From Coptis chinensis (lineage: Eukaryota > Streptophyta > Magnoliopsida > Ranunculales > Ranunculaceae), in assembly GCA_015680905.1 (NCBI GenBank), contig CM027382.1:7351501-7415500 (forward strand): a stretch of 64,000 nt of DNA. The letters are read 5' to 3'. Both the position numbers and the translations under genes were made by a program. Below, piece after piece: positions 35,137 to 48,295 of this stretch. Within the stretch, counting starts at the first letter, position 1. Each line of letters starts with the position of its first letter. The notes beneath the pieces are model-generated. The model did no database searches. It worked only from the letters and a program-made list of their open reading frames with translations, and had not been told where the DNA came from.

Positions 35137-37034
35137 TCAGAGGAGCTCAATAATTTTTTGACGCTTTTTCAACTGCCCATTACTCACAACAGCATCCTTC
35201 TCTGACATTGACTTCTTAGGTTTGTTCAAAGAACATGATGTGCTATTAGCTTCACCAACATTATTGTTGTTGATGTCATCATCACTAGTTTCGTTTTCAG
35301 ACCCACTGCAGCAAGTGGTAGGTAGAGCAATCACTGAATGGGAACCAGCCATGGCAAATTCGGCAGCCGCTACAGCCTCTGGCGTATGAAGATCAGCAAC
35401 ACCAAGAGCCAAATCCTGCAAATTAAGTTTTACCAGCTTGGAGAAGCAGTTACTTTTTGGTGATTACTAATTAGTAGAGAAGGGGCGAAATTGATTACCA
35501 TTTCAATATATTCAGTTTCATTCCCAGTGAGTGCCTCAATATCATATTCCATGCAAGATTTCTCCTGTTAAACAATTGTTGCTCAGTAGATTTTAAACAG
35601 AATTGCTTAGCCTTTACTGGAATTTCTCTTCTAACAGAAGATTTAATAATTGTAGAGATTAATTTGTCACCTTTGCATCATGCTGCAGCCTTGCATTGGC
35701 TTCAGCCATAACTCCTAAGAAATCCTTCACTTTTCCAAGAACTGAAATGATTGGAAGCAGTTAGGTTGAGCAACTGTTAAAGCACTGGAGTATTTGGGAG
35801 ATTAGCAACAACAATGACAACATTTTTAACAGAGTTGACCAATAACTCATATTGGACGTTCAAAGCAAGTTTTCCAGCTAAGAAGACTTCACAGCATTAG
35901 CTTCAACAAAGCTTACCAAAATCTGATGGGGGGAAAGTACTACTCATGTCACATGGTTAGGTGTCCAAGCTGTGTAACCCAATCAAGCCAAATATACGCC
36001 CTCAGTTATATTATAGGCTTCTAGTACTGCATCATCTTAAGCAGCTGACAAAAATTAACCTAAGTGTCTATTAACATAAGAGAGAGCCTTACCAAAACAC
36101 ATTGTATGCAAACTAGATATGGTACCTAATTATCAAGTTTTTCTCTTAATTCTTGTAAAGGCCTATCCACTAAACTCAAGACCAAAATGAGCCGATACTT
36201 TTCTTGGTTCGATATGGGGCAAAATTTGGGTACGAAGCCTAATCAACACTCTGTACCCAGCCTTCAAGACATGGAAACACATTATGTGTAACAGTAGAAT
36301 TCATTTCATAAGAAACTGGCCTAACTACCAAAAGAGAATGCAGGTTTACATTGCTATTCCACAACGACCTTTATGCTTTCATTGAGCTCTTATATGTCTG
36401 CATTATAAATGAAGCAACACAACCATACTACTAGTGTTCCTTTATAGCAGTAGCATTCCAGGTATCTTTTTGCCATGAGCGACATTACCAAGACCATTTC
36501 AAAACAGGAAAAGGGTCTTAGCCCGTTGTTTCTTCAAAACGATTTCTCACTCCATATGACTCGATTAACCAGAAAGCCAGCAAGAAAACCCTAAAAAGTG
36601 CTATAGTATAACTCAATACAGTCTAGTGGTTTGCAAAGATAATTTCCACATTTTCCAGTTAACATTGAAATGAAGTCCAAAAATGTTGGCAACAATCAGA
36701 TGCAACCGAAACAAATACACTTTAGTACAAATCGCAACAAGCACAATGTAATAAAAACATTACCTTGACTTTCAGCTACAGAAGTTGTTACAAGTTTCCC
36801 AGAACAAGTTTGGGGTTTTGGGTTTTGAGGCAAAGAATCCTTTTTGCATACCAAAAGACTAGACTCTGCAAACAAAACAAACCAAAACATTAGATTTTTA
36901 ATAATATTCAATTTAAGAAAAAAGAAAAAAAATTACCAGGAAAAAAGAAAAGAAGATATACCCAAGGAAGAAGAAGTAGTGTTCTTCTTCTCTATGTCTA
37001 ATAGATCTTTGCTTATAGTAGTTGCAGGTTCCAT
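35137..37034 (-). CDS. NOPCHAP1/DUF4598-like small protein, 5 exons
   Basis: Exons, in transcript order: 36962-37034, 36764-36865, 35671-35741, 35499-35564, 35137-35415. All introns are GT-AG; total 591 nt, 196 residues. The start is the ATG at 37034 (MEPATTISKDLLDIEKK). The conserved core, residues about 59-125, reads VLGKVKDFLGVMAEANARL, then MEYDIEALTGNETEYIEMDL, then GVADLHTPEAVAAAE. This resembles the C12orf45/NOPCHAP1 family, small cofactors in assembly of box C/D snoRNP proteins with the R2TP chaperone in animals; I am matching from memory of the spacing (a short helix, then an acidic stretch ending in IEMD). The C-terminus is low-complexity with a basic end (KKRQK). A role in nucleolar assembly in plants is inference. 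Confidence 0.72.
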
Positions 37035-38791
37035 GGTGAAAATTTGGAGTGAGAACTTTTTGGGAATTTTGAGGGGAAGAAGGTTTTTCAGAAAAGAGGG
37101 TTTTAGCAAAAAAAGAAGGGTTTTAGCGAACAGTGTTGTTTTTTCAACTCAGTCCACGGGACCACAACTCGGGTGAAGTCAACTTTTAATGAATTTTGGT
37201 CCCTCCTCTTTTCCTCCTCTTTTTATGTACGTTGTTTGTATATTCAAAAATTCAAAATCCTATTGCGAATAATATCCTATGCGAAATTGACCAGTAGAAT
37301 AATACTGCGTAATAAATAATATTCCCAATCTTTTGATAAACATATTCTCTTATATGTTCTACTCTAGAAGGAATGCTTATGAGCAAAATTTGAAGTGTAA
37401 ACTTTGATGGTGTTTGAACTCTATAAAGGAGTTGGGCGCTTATTGAGTTGCCTCAAAAGTTATTCCATGATGATCTTAATATTTGTCAACAAAAGGGTAT
37501 AGTACATACATAGATTTCATTGTATCTGAAAAAGATCGTGATAGAAATCATAGACTCTGTATGATTATTGGAATAATTATGACTTTCGACATGAAATTTA
37601 AATGGTTAATGATGCAAATGCCAAATGGAATGTATTCTCAGAATGTCAGCTGATGATAGATTAGTATCACCTTTCATAAATTCCACCTTCTAGAAAAATG
37701 ATTACACCATGAGAGGGGTATCTCAAGATCTCAACCAAATCTTGTGCTACTCCGGTCCGCCATAGCCCAAAGTTGAGTTTTAGTGGCAATTACCTTTGCA
37801 TTTCTTTGTTGTTTTAGCTGGAATATATTCTTTGAAGGGGCTTCTACATGCAATCTAATAGGGGAGTTCACCTTTCACACGGGACGATTTATCAACCTTT
37901 ACTTTTAGTACATAGAAGCTGAATTAGGACAGTGGAATATACTCATTGCCTAGTTATTGGTATAAAATCGACCAATAATTGCGTACACTTTGATAGCAAC
38001 ACGGAATGATGCAAGCCCTGTCGGCTGAGCTTGAGTAGCTTAGTATTAGCAGGAGGCCGGAGTAGCAGGTGCAGGGATGTCAATTGAGTTGAGGCTGTTG
38101 AGCTTGAATATGTTCAGGCGAGACTCATACAAACAGAAATTAGATTGAGCGAGCTGGAAATGAGGTGAGCTCAAGCAGCGTGGCACATTTCCATAACAGA
38201 GTTTAAGCTATGAAATCCATGAGAAAGACGCTATATATGATTTCAGCAATGCCAAATGAGGCCCATAATTTTTGTATTTTTACCATCCAGCATTATTTGC
38301 ACCTGAAAGACGCATACAACTTCACATTTGATAATGATCTGTAGGTAGATTAATCCAATTTTTTCACCACCTACTAAAATTATTTATCAGCTTCAATGAA
38401 TAAGAATGTGATTTCTTGTTGAATCGTACAAATTATATACATAATACTATAAGCTCATGAACCAAGAAAGAAAAAGAGTGATATACTACACTACTACTAC
38501 ATGATTATTGGGTCTTAACTTCTAGCATGACATTGTGCCTCAACCGCCCTCAAGCGCATTTTTTTTCTTGCACACACAGGAGTTTTTATTGAGCATGAGT
38601 GAAAAATGTCATACACAAAGGGAAGGGCCCTTGTTACAACTGATGCTCATAAGGCTGAGATGCTACATATAGTAAGTCCTATATGGGCACGCACTCAATA
38701 CTTTTGATAAACTCTGGTCCGCTGCAGCTCAATAGCAATTCACTTATACTCAATGAGGATCTTTTTTTTGCAGCAACATCAAATTGGTTTA
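37035..38791. other. Intergenic, promoter side of the NOPCHAP1-like gene
   Basis: No gene is recognised. The block next to 37034 is the 5' UTR/promoter. The rest is unremarkable AT-rich sequence. Confidence 0.4.
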
Positions 38792-39503
38792 TGTTGGGTA
38801 TTGTGAACCTGAAATATAATAGTCCCACATGGAAGAAGAAACGAGTTCATCGTGGGTTGATAAAGTGGGAAGATCACTAACTAGTACCGATGCCTTTTCG
38901 GATAAAACCTCACACCCATGGTCAAGATGTGGCCCAAGCCGGTACTAGTTATTCCATGGGCCTGGAGACTCAGGCCTGGGTTGTATGCCCAGGTCCAATC
39001 AAATGGTATCAGAGCCGAGTTCGGCTCGGACAAACGGCACAGATCATGCAGGTCCAATCAAATGGTATCAGAGCCGAGTTCGGCTGGGACAAACGACACA
39101 TATCATGTAGAATTTGAAGATGAACTCATTCAAGGTGGAACTGTCAAGATGGCATAACTCAGATGGAGTTGCTTAACGACTCAAATGGAGTTGCTTAACA
39201 AAGCGTCAAGGTGGAGCTTGTCCTCTCGAAGCGTGGACACCTACAAAGTCTGGCATGATATCGTGCAATCCTGAAATCTAATAGTCCCACATGGGTAAAG
39301 TAGGAAGATTACTAACTAAATCTTGAAATCTAGTAGTCCCACATGGGTAAAGTGGGAAGATCACTAACTAGTACTGAGGCCTTTTCGGATAAAACCCCAC
39401 ACTCATGGCCAAACTGTGGTCAAAACCCAATGGGTGGTTAAGTGGGGAATAATATCGGTACTAGTTATCCCATGGGCCTGGGTTGTGTGCCCAGGTCCAA
39501 TCA
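38792..39503 (+). mobile_element. TRIM-like small LTR retroelement (tRNA-Met primer site)
   Basis: The left LTR is 38792-39001 (TGTTGGG...CCAATCA) and is followed two bases later by TGGTATCAGAGCC (39004-39016), the tRNA-Met primer-binding site. The right LTR-like copy lies at about 39,245-39,503 and again ends CCAGGTCCAATCA; its left part is partly duplicated, with AGTCCCACATGGGTAAAGT twice. The interior is about 240 bp, non-coding. A 58-bp segment containing the end of the LTR and the primer site is repeated in tandem (38,992-39,049 and 39,050-39,107). No target duplication was found. It is an old, broken copy of a non-autonomous family. Confidence 0.7.
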
Positions 39504-39574
39504 GCTTCCCTATAGGTGTTTGTCACTGGCACCTTGTTTAACCTCTCTGTGGCTCTTGCTTCTCCATTTTGATT

Positions 39575-39790
39575 TTATGGTATCTTCAGTCCTTTAAAAG
39601 CAATCTTTACTGCCACAAAATCAGTTTCAATCCACAGTTGCACCCATCCTTGTTGCGCTGCAATTTCTGCTGCTAGCACCGAGAGTATACAATTGTTTAT
39701 ATCAACTAACAACTTTAACAAGTCAAATTGATTGTAACATTTTCCATCGAACTTGAGTCCAAAGAAGGAAATATACTGAGAAGTCAACAC
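39575..39790 (-). pseudogene. LINE fragment, RNase H-like domain
   Basis: The minus-strand frame contains LAAEIAAQQGWVQLWIETDF followed by VAVKIAFKGLKIP. This matches the RNase H region found at the end of many plant non-LTR retrotransposons (pattern A..A...GW..LW.ETDS..VV.AF). Only this piece is left; the usual upstream catalytic domains are not seen nearby. Confidence 0.55.
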
Positions 39791-42425
39791 AAGAAAGCAA
39801 CATTATTAGTGGGGATGGATGACATTACTCATCAACCATATACTTTTAAACGCAAGCATGATATCCCATCTGAAAAGCCCATTCTAGAAATGGAGAGGAG
39901 AGTGTAAGATAAGCTAAAATGAAATTTTAGAAAGTCGGTGTGTTGATGATGTTGTTTCATACTTTCATGGAAAACAGTATTGAAGACAGGATATGTACTC
40001 ACTTTTCTGACTAGACATCTATTGTCCAATGCAATATGATTAAGTTCTCCAATCAATTATCATCATCATTGTAATCACATCCCCTCTTCCATCTAATCTC
40101 CTTTTGAAAATTTCAGAAGTACAAGTATCATCTTAGCAGCTAACAGGATAACTTTTAGGTAGTTACTAGTTAGGTTCTAATATCATGTTCTCTTTATACT
40201 TGGTGTTTCATGCTGCGTACATCACTACTTCCCTCGCCAAATCATTACTAACTAGTCATTTGTATGAGTGTATGTTGAGACTATCCGTGTGGTCGAGAAG
40301 TACCTCATGATAAATCCAACAATCACAAATTGATTTCAACACAAAAAAAAAGAAAAAACAATCCTTAAGAAAAGTTTGATACCAAAGACTTGGTATCCTT
40401 GATTTGGAGGGCTTGCAACTTTGCAGCTATGCATGGACAGAAAAGACACAAACAACAAGAAAAGAAAAAGAAAAATCACAACTCCTATTAAGAAAATATG
40501 GTCGGCTGGCAGTATACAAGACAAGAAGGACAACCTATCAAATCCAAAATCAGCATACCACAACTTGATCCTTTCTTCTATCATTTGCCGACTTCTACGC
40601 TCCACAATTAACACCAGTGGAATCCAATACCCATTATACCAAATCATTGGTGGGGTCTCTGTGCCTAACTTGTGTTTCCTCCTCTTAATTCTCTAGTACA
40701 TGCATTCTCTAGTACATCATTTATTCTTCTAAATGATGTGTCATTCCATAAAGTATGGAGTGATAAGTGTGCAGTACGATCTAAGATTTATTTAACCCAC
40801 TATATACTAAGAAGAAATAAGAATGGATAATGGCAGGGGAAGTCCACTAATGAGGGATTGTTTTCAATGATTCTAAATCCTCTTATCAATGTGTTAGGGA
40901 TGGCACCACTATATGTGTATTGTTGATAACTTTGATGGTTTGTTACTATCTCAAGTCAATTTCTTTCAATTGGCACATGGCCAATTAACATTACATACCC
41001 TTTTTTCTTTTCGAAGCATTAAACTTACTTTCTAAGATGGAAAACGAATCACCGAATCATACATGAATTTTCTCTAGCTAGTGTCAATATGCATTCTTAA
41101 TTTTCTCTAATGTGAACGGTTTTCACCCAGTGGCCGTGGCAACGCTCGAGCAGGGCTACTCTGGGGTTAAGCTCTGTTGAAGAAAACAAACATGCCCAAG
41201 GTTGTTACTGTAAAGTTGTTTTGGGGTATGCTACGAATATGTTTTAATATGAACTTTGAATAACAAGTGCTATATACTAGATATTATTAAAATGATCCTA
41301 AATTAATAGCCATCATTTCAATAGGCAAGACGTACAATTATCTGTAGTGAAGTAAAAAGAAAAGAAGACGGACAACAGAGCATGTGTTATAAAGCTGAAC
41401 ATAACATATGCTATATGGAGTGGGAGACATCTTTGTTTGTTCTGCTATGGAGTATGGACACACAACTAATGGATATCCATATCCAAGTATCCAACATGAT
41501 TTTGAAGTTAATTCTCTCTTCAGCTTAACGCCAGTTAATCTAGATTCTTAAGCACTACTGCAGGCAGTTAATCATGATAAAGGTGGAAGATATATGGGCC
41601 TTCACTCCTATATTTCCAACTTAGTTCATAACCTAAATAGAGTTGAGAAGAAATATATGTTATTTGTTTTCATCGATCTTCACTTAGATTTAACTTATAA
41701 TTGCTTTAGCAGCACAGTTGGTTCTATTTTCTTTTGCAACATGATGATGTTATTCAAGTGGTTAACAAGAATCTGGTTACTCGATCTAGAATGTAATTAT
41801 CTCCACTATTCATGACAAATATGAAGAATGGTACCTAAACATATGTGAAGCATAACAGATCCATGTATGCTACAAATTTGAAATAACACAACAAAGAGAA
41901 AAAATAGGTAGAAAGTAAAGACCTAAAAGGTAGTTACGACTTGCAAGTTACAATGTAAGCTAAACAACTCAAAAGGTGCTACATAATTGTCTGCAATCTA
42001 AAGTAAAGATTAGTACAAAGGAACATGTGAAAAGAAAGTTGTAGTAGTTGTTGTGGAGTGTGAATAGGAGGACGAATTATTCTCGTTGATGTGTACTGTC
42101 CTGTATGTCCATACCTCAACTATATATATATATATATATAGGCATATAGCTGACACAAAGATATATCTTTGTCATAATAGATGGTAATAAACAATGATAC
42201 TTAGTAGGATTGTTATAGTCAACCTATGAAGCAAAAATAATATGTGGTTTTTTTCTTAATTTCTCATTCCAGATTAGCTTCTCTAGTCATTCACTACGAT
42301 TAATAGTCATACCTACCCACTCATTTTCTGGCAGACTTTGTTTCCTTCTTCTTTCAAAGAGACTTGAGAACTTCAAAAGCTATCAAACATTCCTTTCTTA
42401 CTAGGAAGATTGGTTCTTGTTCAAC
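39791..42425. other. Intergenic, upstream region of the HD-Zip II gene
   Basis: No gene is recognised in 39,791-42,000. From about 42,000 the sequence is the promoter and 5' UTR of the HD-Zip gene, with an (AT)n run at about 42,119-42,140. Confidence 0.45.
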
Positions 42426-43616
42426 ATGTTTCAAAACATGTCTGAAGATGTATGCAATATACACCTTGGGCTTGGTCTAGGAAGCGAAAGGATGCATGAA
42501 AACGAATCAAATTCCGTTTACAAGCGAGTTAAACCATGTCTAAACATCGAGAGTTTGTTGCCATCTCCCACTTCTACTCCATCAACAAGTTTTGAGCCAT
42601 CTCTAACATTAGGCCTTTCAGATGAGACGTATCAAGCAATGGATGAGTCAATAGATGTCCATCCCTATGCTTCTCCCCGTAGCGATGTATCTTCTTTCTG
42701 TAACACAAGAGTGAAGAGCGAAAAGGACCGCCTTGGAAGTGAAGAGATTATGGAGTTAGAGAGGGTTTGTAAAAGGGTGATTAGTGATGAAGATGAAGAA
42801 GGTAATACAAGAAAGAAGTTGAGACTGTCGAAAGAACAATCTTCACTCTTGGAGGACAGTTTCAAGGAGAATACTACCCTGAATCCGGTGCGCATATACT
42901 AGTTGACTGCTCTTTCTTTTCTAGTATATATGCACTGTAATGTTTGTTGTAGTTCTAATAAGGTCTAATAAGGTCTTCCCTTATATGTATGTAGAAGCAA
43001 AAACTAGCCTTGGCAAAGCAGTTGAACCTACGGCCTCGACAAATCGAAGTTTGGTTCCAAAACAGGAGAGCCAGGTTCGTATCTTTAAGTTGTACCACCA
43101 TTAAATGAGCATCAGATTACCTTAACTATATATGTTAATCTATAAGTATCAAAGATGTCCTTGACAAGGCCCAATCGATATACTACTCAACAAGGTGCTC
43201 TATTGAAGACTGATACTTTGATCTTAATACCCCTCCCCCCATTCAGATTATATTGGGGCACATATTTAACAGTTTATATTTTGTTTTAATTATATTTATA
43301 GTGTTATACATAACTAATATATTGTTTCTACAGAACCAAATTGAAGCAAACTGAAGTAGACTGTGAATACTTGAAGAAGTGTAGTGAGGCTCTAAGACAA
43401 GAGAACAAGAGGCTACAAAAAGAGCTACATGAACTGAAAGCACTGAAAGTAGCACCACCACTCTTAATGCATCTCCCAGCAGCTACACTCACAATGTGCC
43501 CATCCTGTGAGCGGATTGGAAGTGGAGGCATTAACACATCCTCCAAGGTCTCATATACAGTTGCAAAGGAACCTCAAATATATAACCCTTACACTCATCC
43601 TTCTACAGCTTGTTAG
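42426..43616 (+). CDS. HD-Zip class II transcription factor (HAT22/HAT9-like), 3 exons
   Basis: Exons 42426-42887, 42995-43074, 43334-43616; 825 nt, 274 residues, normal for HAT22-type proteins. The ATG at 42426 (MFQNMSEDV) is the first in the frame. An EAR repression motif LGLGL is at residues 14-18, and a second Leu-rich patch ([11 protein letters not shown]) follows. The homeodomain spans about residues 129-186, with the recognition helix [13 protein letters not shown] and an intron inside the homeodomain at RRA|R, as in the family. The adjacent leucine zipper is about residues 185-225. The class II hallmark CPSCE is at 236-240, and the C-terminus [11 protein letters not shown] is typical. 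Class II factors are mainly repressors in shade response, auxin signalling and leaf development and bind CAATNATTG-like sites. The exact paralogue is not determined. Confidence 0.95.
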
Positions 43617-44508
43617 ATATATTCAGGTTCCCCACTTTTTGTTAAGACAGGGTCGGAGCTCTATTTACCTTTACACATACTGTTACTGATGCAAAGATAA
43701 TTAACATGGTAACCCCAAATGTTCTTCTAGAGGATCATATATATGAAGATACTACTGTGACTTTGTGTGAAAAATTAAAAGAAAGCATGTCGGGGGTATT
43801 TATTTATGCTCCCTCGGCGATGGAATGATAATCTAACGAGCATTTTTATTTTTATTTTCATATAAGCGCCTGAGGGAAAACCACTTTTGTATGTGTCAGG
43901 ATAAAAGTAACGATCGACTAACGAGTAACGTGTAGCATGCGTACCTTTTGCACAGTTGCTAACGTTTCTGTGGTAGAAATTCATCTAACTACCATTCTTA
44001 TTAAGTTATGCTATGTAGCATTCAATTCCTTAACTAGTGGTCAAATGCATATACCTTCTGTGGTCATTGTTGTGGCCGGTACTCATATCGCCCATTCTAT
44101 GCTGAATACAGTCAATGAAAATTCAACCAAGAGGAGAGACAGACCAAAATACCTGTCCCTAAGAGTCTAAGACCCTAAGACGCTGGTGGTGCTGCACTGA
44201 TGTTGTTATGGAAGTCGAGAGGTTTTTGTGTGTTTGAACTTCGGAGGAAAGAAGCGACCAGTAATTGGGATGGGCTTTATTACAAATTTGTCTCCCGGCT
44301 ATAGCCCAATTAGAAAGTACTGGACTTTGCTAATATCTTCTTACCCAAAACTTAATCTGGGCTATTGGCACATAAAGGCCCACGAAGGAGAGCTTTTGCT
44401 TGACCGACTGACACGTTTTCGGTGTTAACTAGATTTTGAACCGGACATCTGGCGGGATCTATTAAATATTTTTGTCTTTGAAAAGGCTTTTTACAAAATG
44501 TCTCACAC
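43617..44508. other. 3' flank of the HD-Zip II gene, no gene seen
   Basis: The left part includes the 3' UTR. No other coding or RNA gene is seen. Confidence 0.4.
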
Positions 44509-44950
44509 AAATTTTCGAATCGAGAATATATTTTTAATGAAAATAAACCAAAATCGTTAATGAAGCAATGATTATAGTGCATAAATACTTGGGAACTAAT
44601 AAGGGATCAAATTAATATAGCCTCTTCACTTTGTGGTTTAGGATATTAATCTAAAATTTTTAACTAGAATTATCTTAACCTCGATCTAGCTTGTATAATA
44701 ATTTTCTTATATTTATAGTGATTTAGCGGCAAATTTTCGAATCATAATATATTTTTATTGAAAATAAACCGAAATACGTTAATGAGCAGCGATTATGGTG
44801 CATAAGTACTTAGAAACTAAGGGATCAAATTGAGATAGCCTCTTCACTTTGTGGTTTAGGATATTAATCCGTCATTTTCAAATGGAATTATCTTAAACTC
44901 GATCTAGTTTGTATAATAGTTTTATTAGATTTAGCGGTAAATCATCACCG
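44509..44950. repeat. Tandem duplication, about 222-bp unit, two copies
   Basis: A segment starting AAATTTTCGAATC near 44,509 is repeated from about 44,732. Shared blocks include TATTTTTA..GAAAATAAACC, GATTATGGTGCATAA, and CTCTTCACTTTGTGGTTTAG. The copies are diverged. Non-coding; origin unknown. Confidence 0.75.
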
Positions 44951-45014
44951 TTCGGCTTACGTATTAATGTGTACAAATCACTAAAACAGATTGATTGTTT
45001 CCATATCCTCAAAG

Positions 45015-45019
45015 AATAC
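45015..45019. repeat. 5-bp target site duplication AATAC, left copy
   Basis: Identical to 62776-62780 next to the other LTR of the large gypsy element. Confidence 0.8.
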
Positions 45020-45972
45020 TGTTTCAGCAAGATTTGCCAAAACACACCAGTTGAGGGTTGTGAGTAATGTGTTTTGGAGATGGTGAAGGAGATGGTGATT
45101 GGGGAAAGAGGAGACTGGACTTCGGTTTTGAAGTTGCCTACGTACCCAAAGATATTGCTTGGGATCAAGTCTCGATTGCGTAGTTTTGGAAAAATGACGA
45201 AGGTTGGATTTTATAGGGTAACCTTGGTGATAGTTACTTCCTCGTTCTCAATATTCCAATCGTGGGAAGAAGTTGAGGCTGGCGGAGAACTGTCCAATCA
45301 TGGGATGAAGTTGGAGAGCTGGCGGGGCAACTGTCATCTCGTGGGATGAAGTTGGAGAACTGGCGGGACATATGTCAGCTCGTGGAATGAAGTTGGAGAA
45401 CTGGCGGGAGAACTGTCAGCTCGTGGAATGAAGTTGGAGAACTGTCAGCTCCTGGGATGAAGTTGGAGAACTGGCGGGACATCTGTCAGCTCGTGGGATG
45501 AAGTTGGAGAATCAAGGGACATCTGTCATTTCGTGGGATGAAGTTGAGGCTGGCGGGAGAACTGTCCAATCATGGGATGAAGTTGGAGAGGGGGGCAACC
45601 GTCATTTCGTGGGATGAAGTTAGAAGCTGGCCGGGACATATGTTTCGTGGAATGAAGTGGAGAACCGGGGAGAATTGTCAGCTCGTGGAATGTAGGCTTT
45701 CAGGATGGGCTTTTTCATAGATAAGCTCTGAGCATGGGCTCTGAGCGTGGGCTTGTTTATAGTTGGGCTCTGAGCGTGGGCTTGTTTATAGTTAAGCTCT
45801 GAGCATGGGCTCTGAGCGTGGGCTTGTTTATAGTTGGGCTCTGAGCATGGGCTCTGAGCGTGGGCTTGTTTATAGTTGGGCTATGAGCGTGGGCTTATTT
45901 ATAGTTGGGCTCTAAGCATGGGCTTGTATTGAATTGGGCTTATATTGGGCCACATTTGTGGGGGCCGGAACA
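45020..45972 (-). repeat. LTR (3' LTR) of the large gypsy element
   Basis: 953 bp. It carries two internal tandem arrays: a 41-bp unit (GGGATGAAGTTGGAGAACTG then GCGGGAGAACTGTCAGCTCGT) at about 45,265-45,690, and a 30-bp unit (GGGCTCTGAGCGTGGGCTTG then TTTATAGTTG) at about 45,723-45,930. The matching LTR at the other end differs in copy number of both arrays. Confidence 0.88.
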
Positions 45973-45985
45973 TCGCCCTCTCTTT
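45973..45985 (-). other. Polypurine tract of the large gypsy element
   Basis: On the minus strand AAAGAGAGGGCGA directly precedes the LTR start TGTTCCGGCC. Confidence 0.75.
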
Positions 45986-48270
45986 GTTACATGGGCAAGG
46001 CCCGTGTGGCAAAGAAGTATTAATATTTATGGTACTTGGTAGGTTAGTAAATTGGTAAAAAATGATGGGATCCGGTGCATTAGTGCTGGTATGATCAAGT
46101 CCAGCGGTAATTCAAACTTCTGCGGCAATCTAAACTCGAGCGGCAATTCATGATAAAGTCCAGGGGTAATGCAAACTTCAGCGGCAATCTAAACTCGAGC
46201 AATTCAAACTTCGCGGCAATCTAAACTCGGCGGCATCGGCCGGTTCAAAGATTGGCATCGCGGGATCGGCAAAAGTGATTGAAGCAACCTCCAAAGAGAT
46301 CGGCGGCATGTCTTACACGTTAGATTGGGCAATTAATTAAATCCGCAACTTTCTTTTCCAAAAATTCATCGGTCGCGAAGCCATGACAACAATCAACTCT
46401 GAAATGGCCTTGAAGACACCTAAACTCATTTCGTCGATTATCAATTTAACGGCTTTAACAAATCTGGGCCGTTTAGTATACCATGCTTCGCCTTAACTGG
46501 GCAGTTCTCTTTGTGGCATCCATGAGGAAAGGTTTCTCCATATATTCTTTGGAAATTAAACTCTTGGGTGGTGAATTTGGACTTGTATGTGTAGGCATAT
46601 AACCGGATGATGATGTCGATACCATGCTTACGCAATGTTGTTTTACAAGAAATCCTAGAGAGGCCATCGACAAGCATGTTACTAGAGCATCCTTTTCTGA
46701 AAAACTCCAACCATCTGAAGTTCAGGTTTGCTCACACATTTTCTCGCGATGAAGCGGGGGATCGCCACATAGTCCAAGAGAGTGGATTGCTTATAAAGTT
46801 GATTCAATGCCAATCTCATCAAGAACACACACCACTAAAAGAAATATGTTTGTCAATGGTGAAAGTGCTCAACAATCTCATCCTACAACTTGCGACTCGC
46901 AAAGAAAGATGCCTCCACTCTCCCTCGTTCTACCCTCGGGGGCCTTTCTGGTTTATCTCCCACCACATTATAACCGCTCCACGAACTTCCAAGACATCTT
47001 CGAAGGTATCAACGATACACATGTGGGCATGTGGGGAAGTAACGCTTGCAGACCGTCAAGCACTAACACAAAAGGGGCACAAATAGAAAGACTTCTTTCC
47101 CATGACATCAAAAGCGGGGATTGCTTCCCTCATACGATGACTTCTCCCCAAAGAAGAAGAATAACAAGTTGTCCATCTTCAGCGGGTTTTGCTACCGTAA
47201 ACTGGAGCTTCAAGGAAGTATCCACCTTTTTGGTAATTGCCTCACCGATCTTTGGCGAAGTATCGATCAATCAGTATTGACATGTCAATGTAGCATTTTT
47301 CCTCTCTATTTGCTCAAGCACACCATCTTTGTCCAGAGAGCATTCCAATGGTGTAATTTGCGCAGTTGCACTTCTTGAATATAAGTTTAACATTGCTGAT
47401 GATAACATTGCTTAAAAGGGGAGATCGACATGAGTTAGCAAAATCGAGCGGGAGCACAATGAAGTCTTCAACCGTTCGATTGGAAGAGAAGAGTATTTGG
47501 AACCTGTATTTGGTGATACCTCCTTCCCGGCGTTTGTATATTCCATTTTTAGCGGGGAACATTAAAAAGTCCAAACACGCTTCTAGATTGATGCCATGAG
47601 ACTTGTCTCTATAACAATCATGGAAAATAAGATTCCAGAGAATCCTATTGCGCATTCATTCACAAGATACGTATGTTGGGAAAAGGGATTATAGGCAACC
47701 AATAATGCATAGAAAGATGAATGAGAGCATTGCTGATAGCCAGAATTATTATCACATACAGCAAGCGGACAGATCCCATAATTCTCTGGATATGCCGCGG
47801 CAACTATGGGTTATTCAACTACCTTCAACTATGGTATGGCAGCGGCAATTCGGGAAAAAAATAGCAGCGGCATTCAAAGTTCTTCAGCGGCTTTTCTATG
47901 GATCATCGCACCAGCGGCAATGCGACAATGCGAGCGGCATTATTGGATCGGCTACTCGAACAAGTGATGATTCGTCAGTGGGAGAAGAAACGAGGACGTG
48001 TATTGCATCTGGTAATTGAATTTTTCACTGAATTGATGGGCTAGTTGATCGGCATGTTTCGATCCGCCAAATTCAAACTTTTAGTAAGTGAGTTCTGTTG
48101 AAGATAAACTAATATAACAAGGTCGGTTGAAGATCTTTAATTAATTTCCAAATTGAATTCACACTTCATATATAACAAGGTCTCTTGAAGATAACCTAAT
48201 AAAAGGGAGAAGCTTAAGCGAATTAGGAAAGTGATTGTTGGGTGGGTGTTGAAAATCTAGTCCTATTGGT
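45986..48270. mobile_element. Region between 3' LTR and antisense gene of the gypsy element
   Basis: No domain recognised. About 46,090-46,220 and 47,790-47,940 carry recurring GCGGCAAT(T/C) motifs (for example AGCGGCAATTC and AGCGGCAATCTAAACTC). Several overlapping open frames lie in 46.4-47.7 kb on both strands without recognisable similarity. Confidence 0.55.
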
Positions 48271-48295
48271 ATCGGACTCACGGAGTTAGAATATC

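Noticed and set aside
40336-40696. Frames of about 100 and 91 codons on opposite strands
   Set aside because: Low-complexity hydrophobic and lysine-rich readings of the same DNA, no similarity.
41120-41200. GC-richer patch resembling a tRNA or 5S fragment
   Set aside because: No cloverleaf, no A and B boxes in the right spacing, no match to 5S that I can recall.
46441-47655. Overlapping frames on both strands, up to 159 codons
   Set aside because: No recognisable domain, heavy overlap between frames, and position inside the gypsy element; treated as element sequence.
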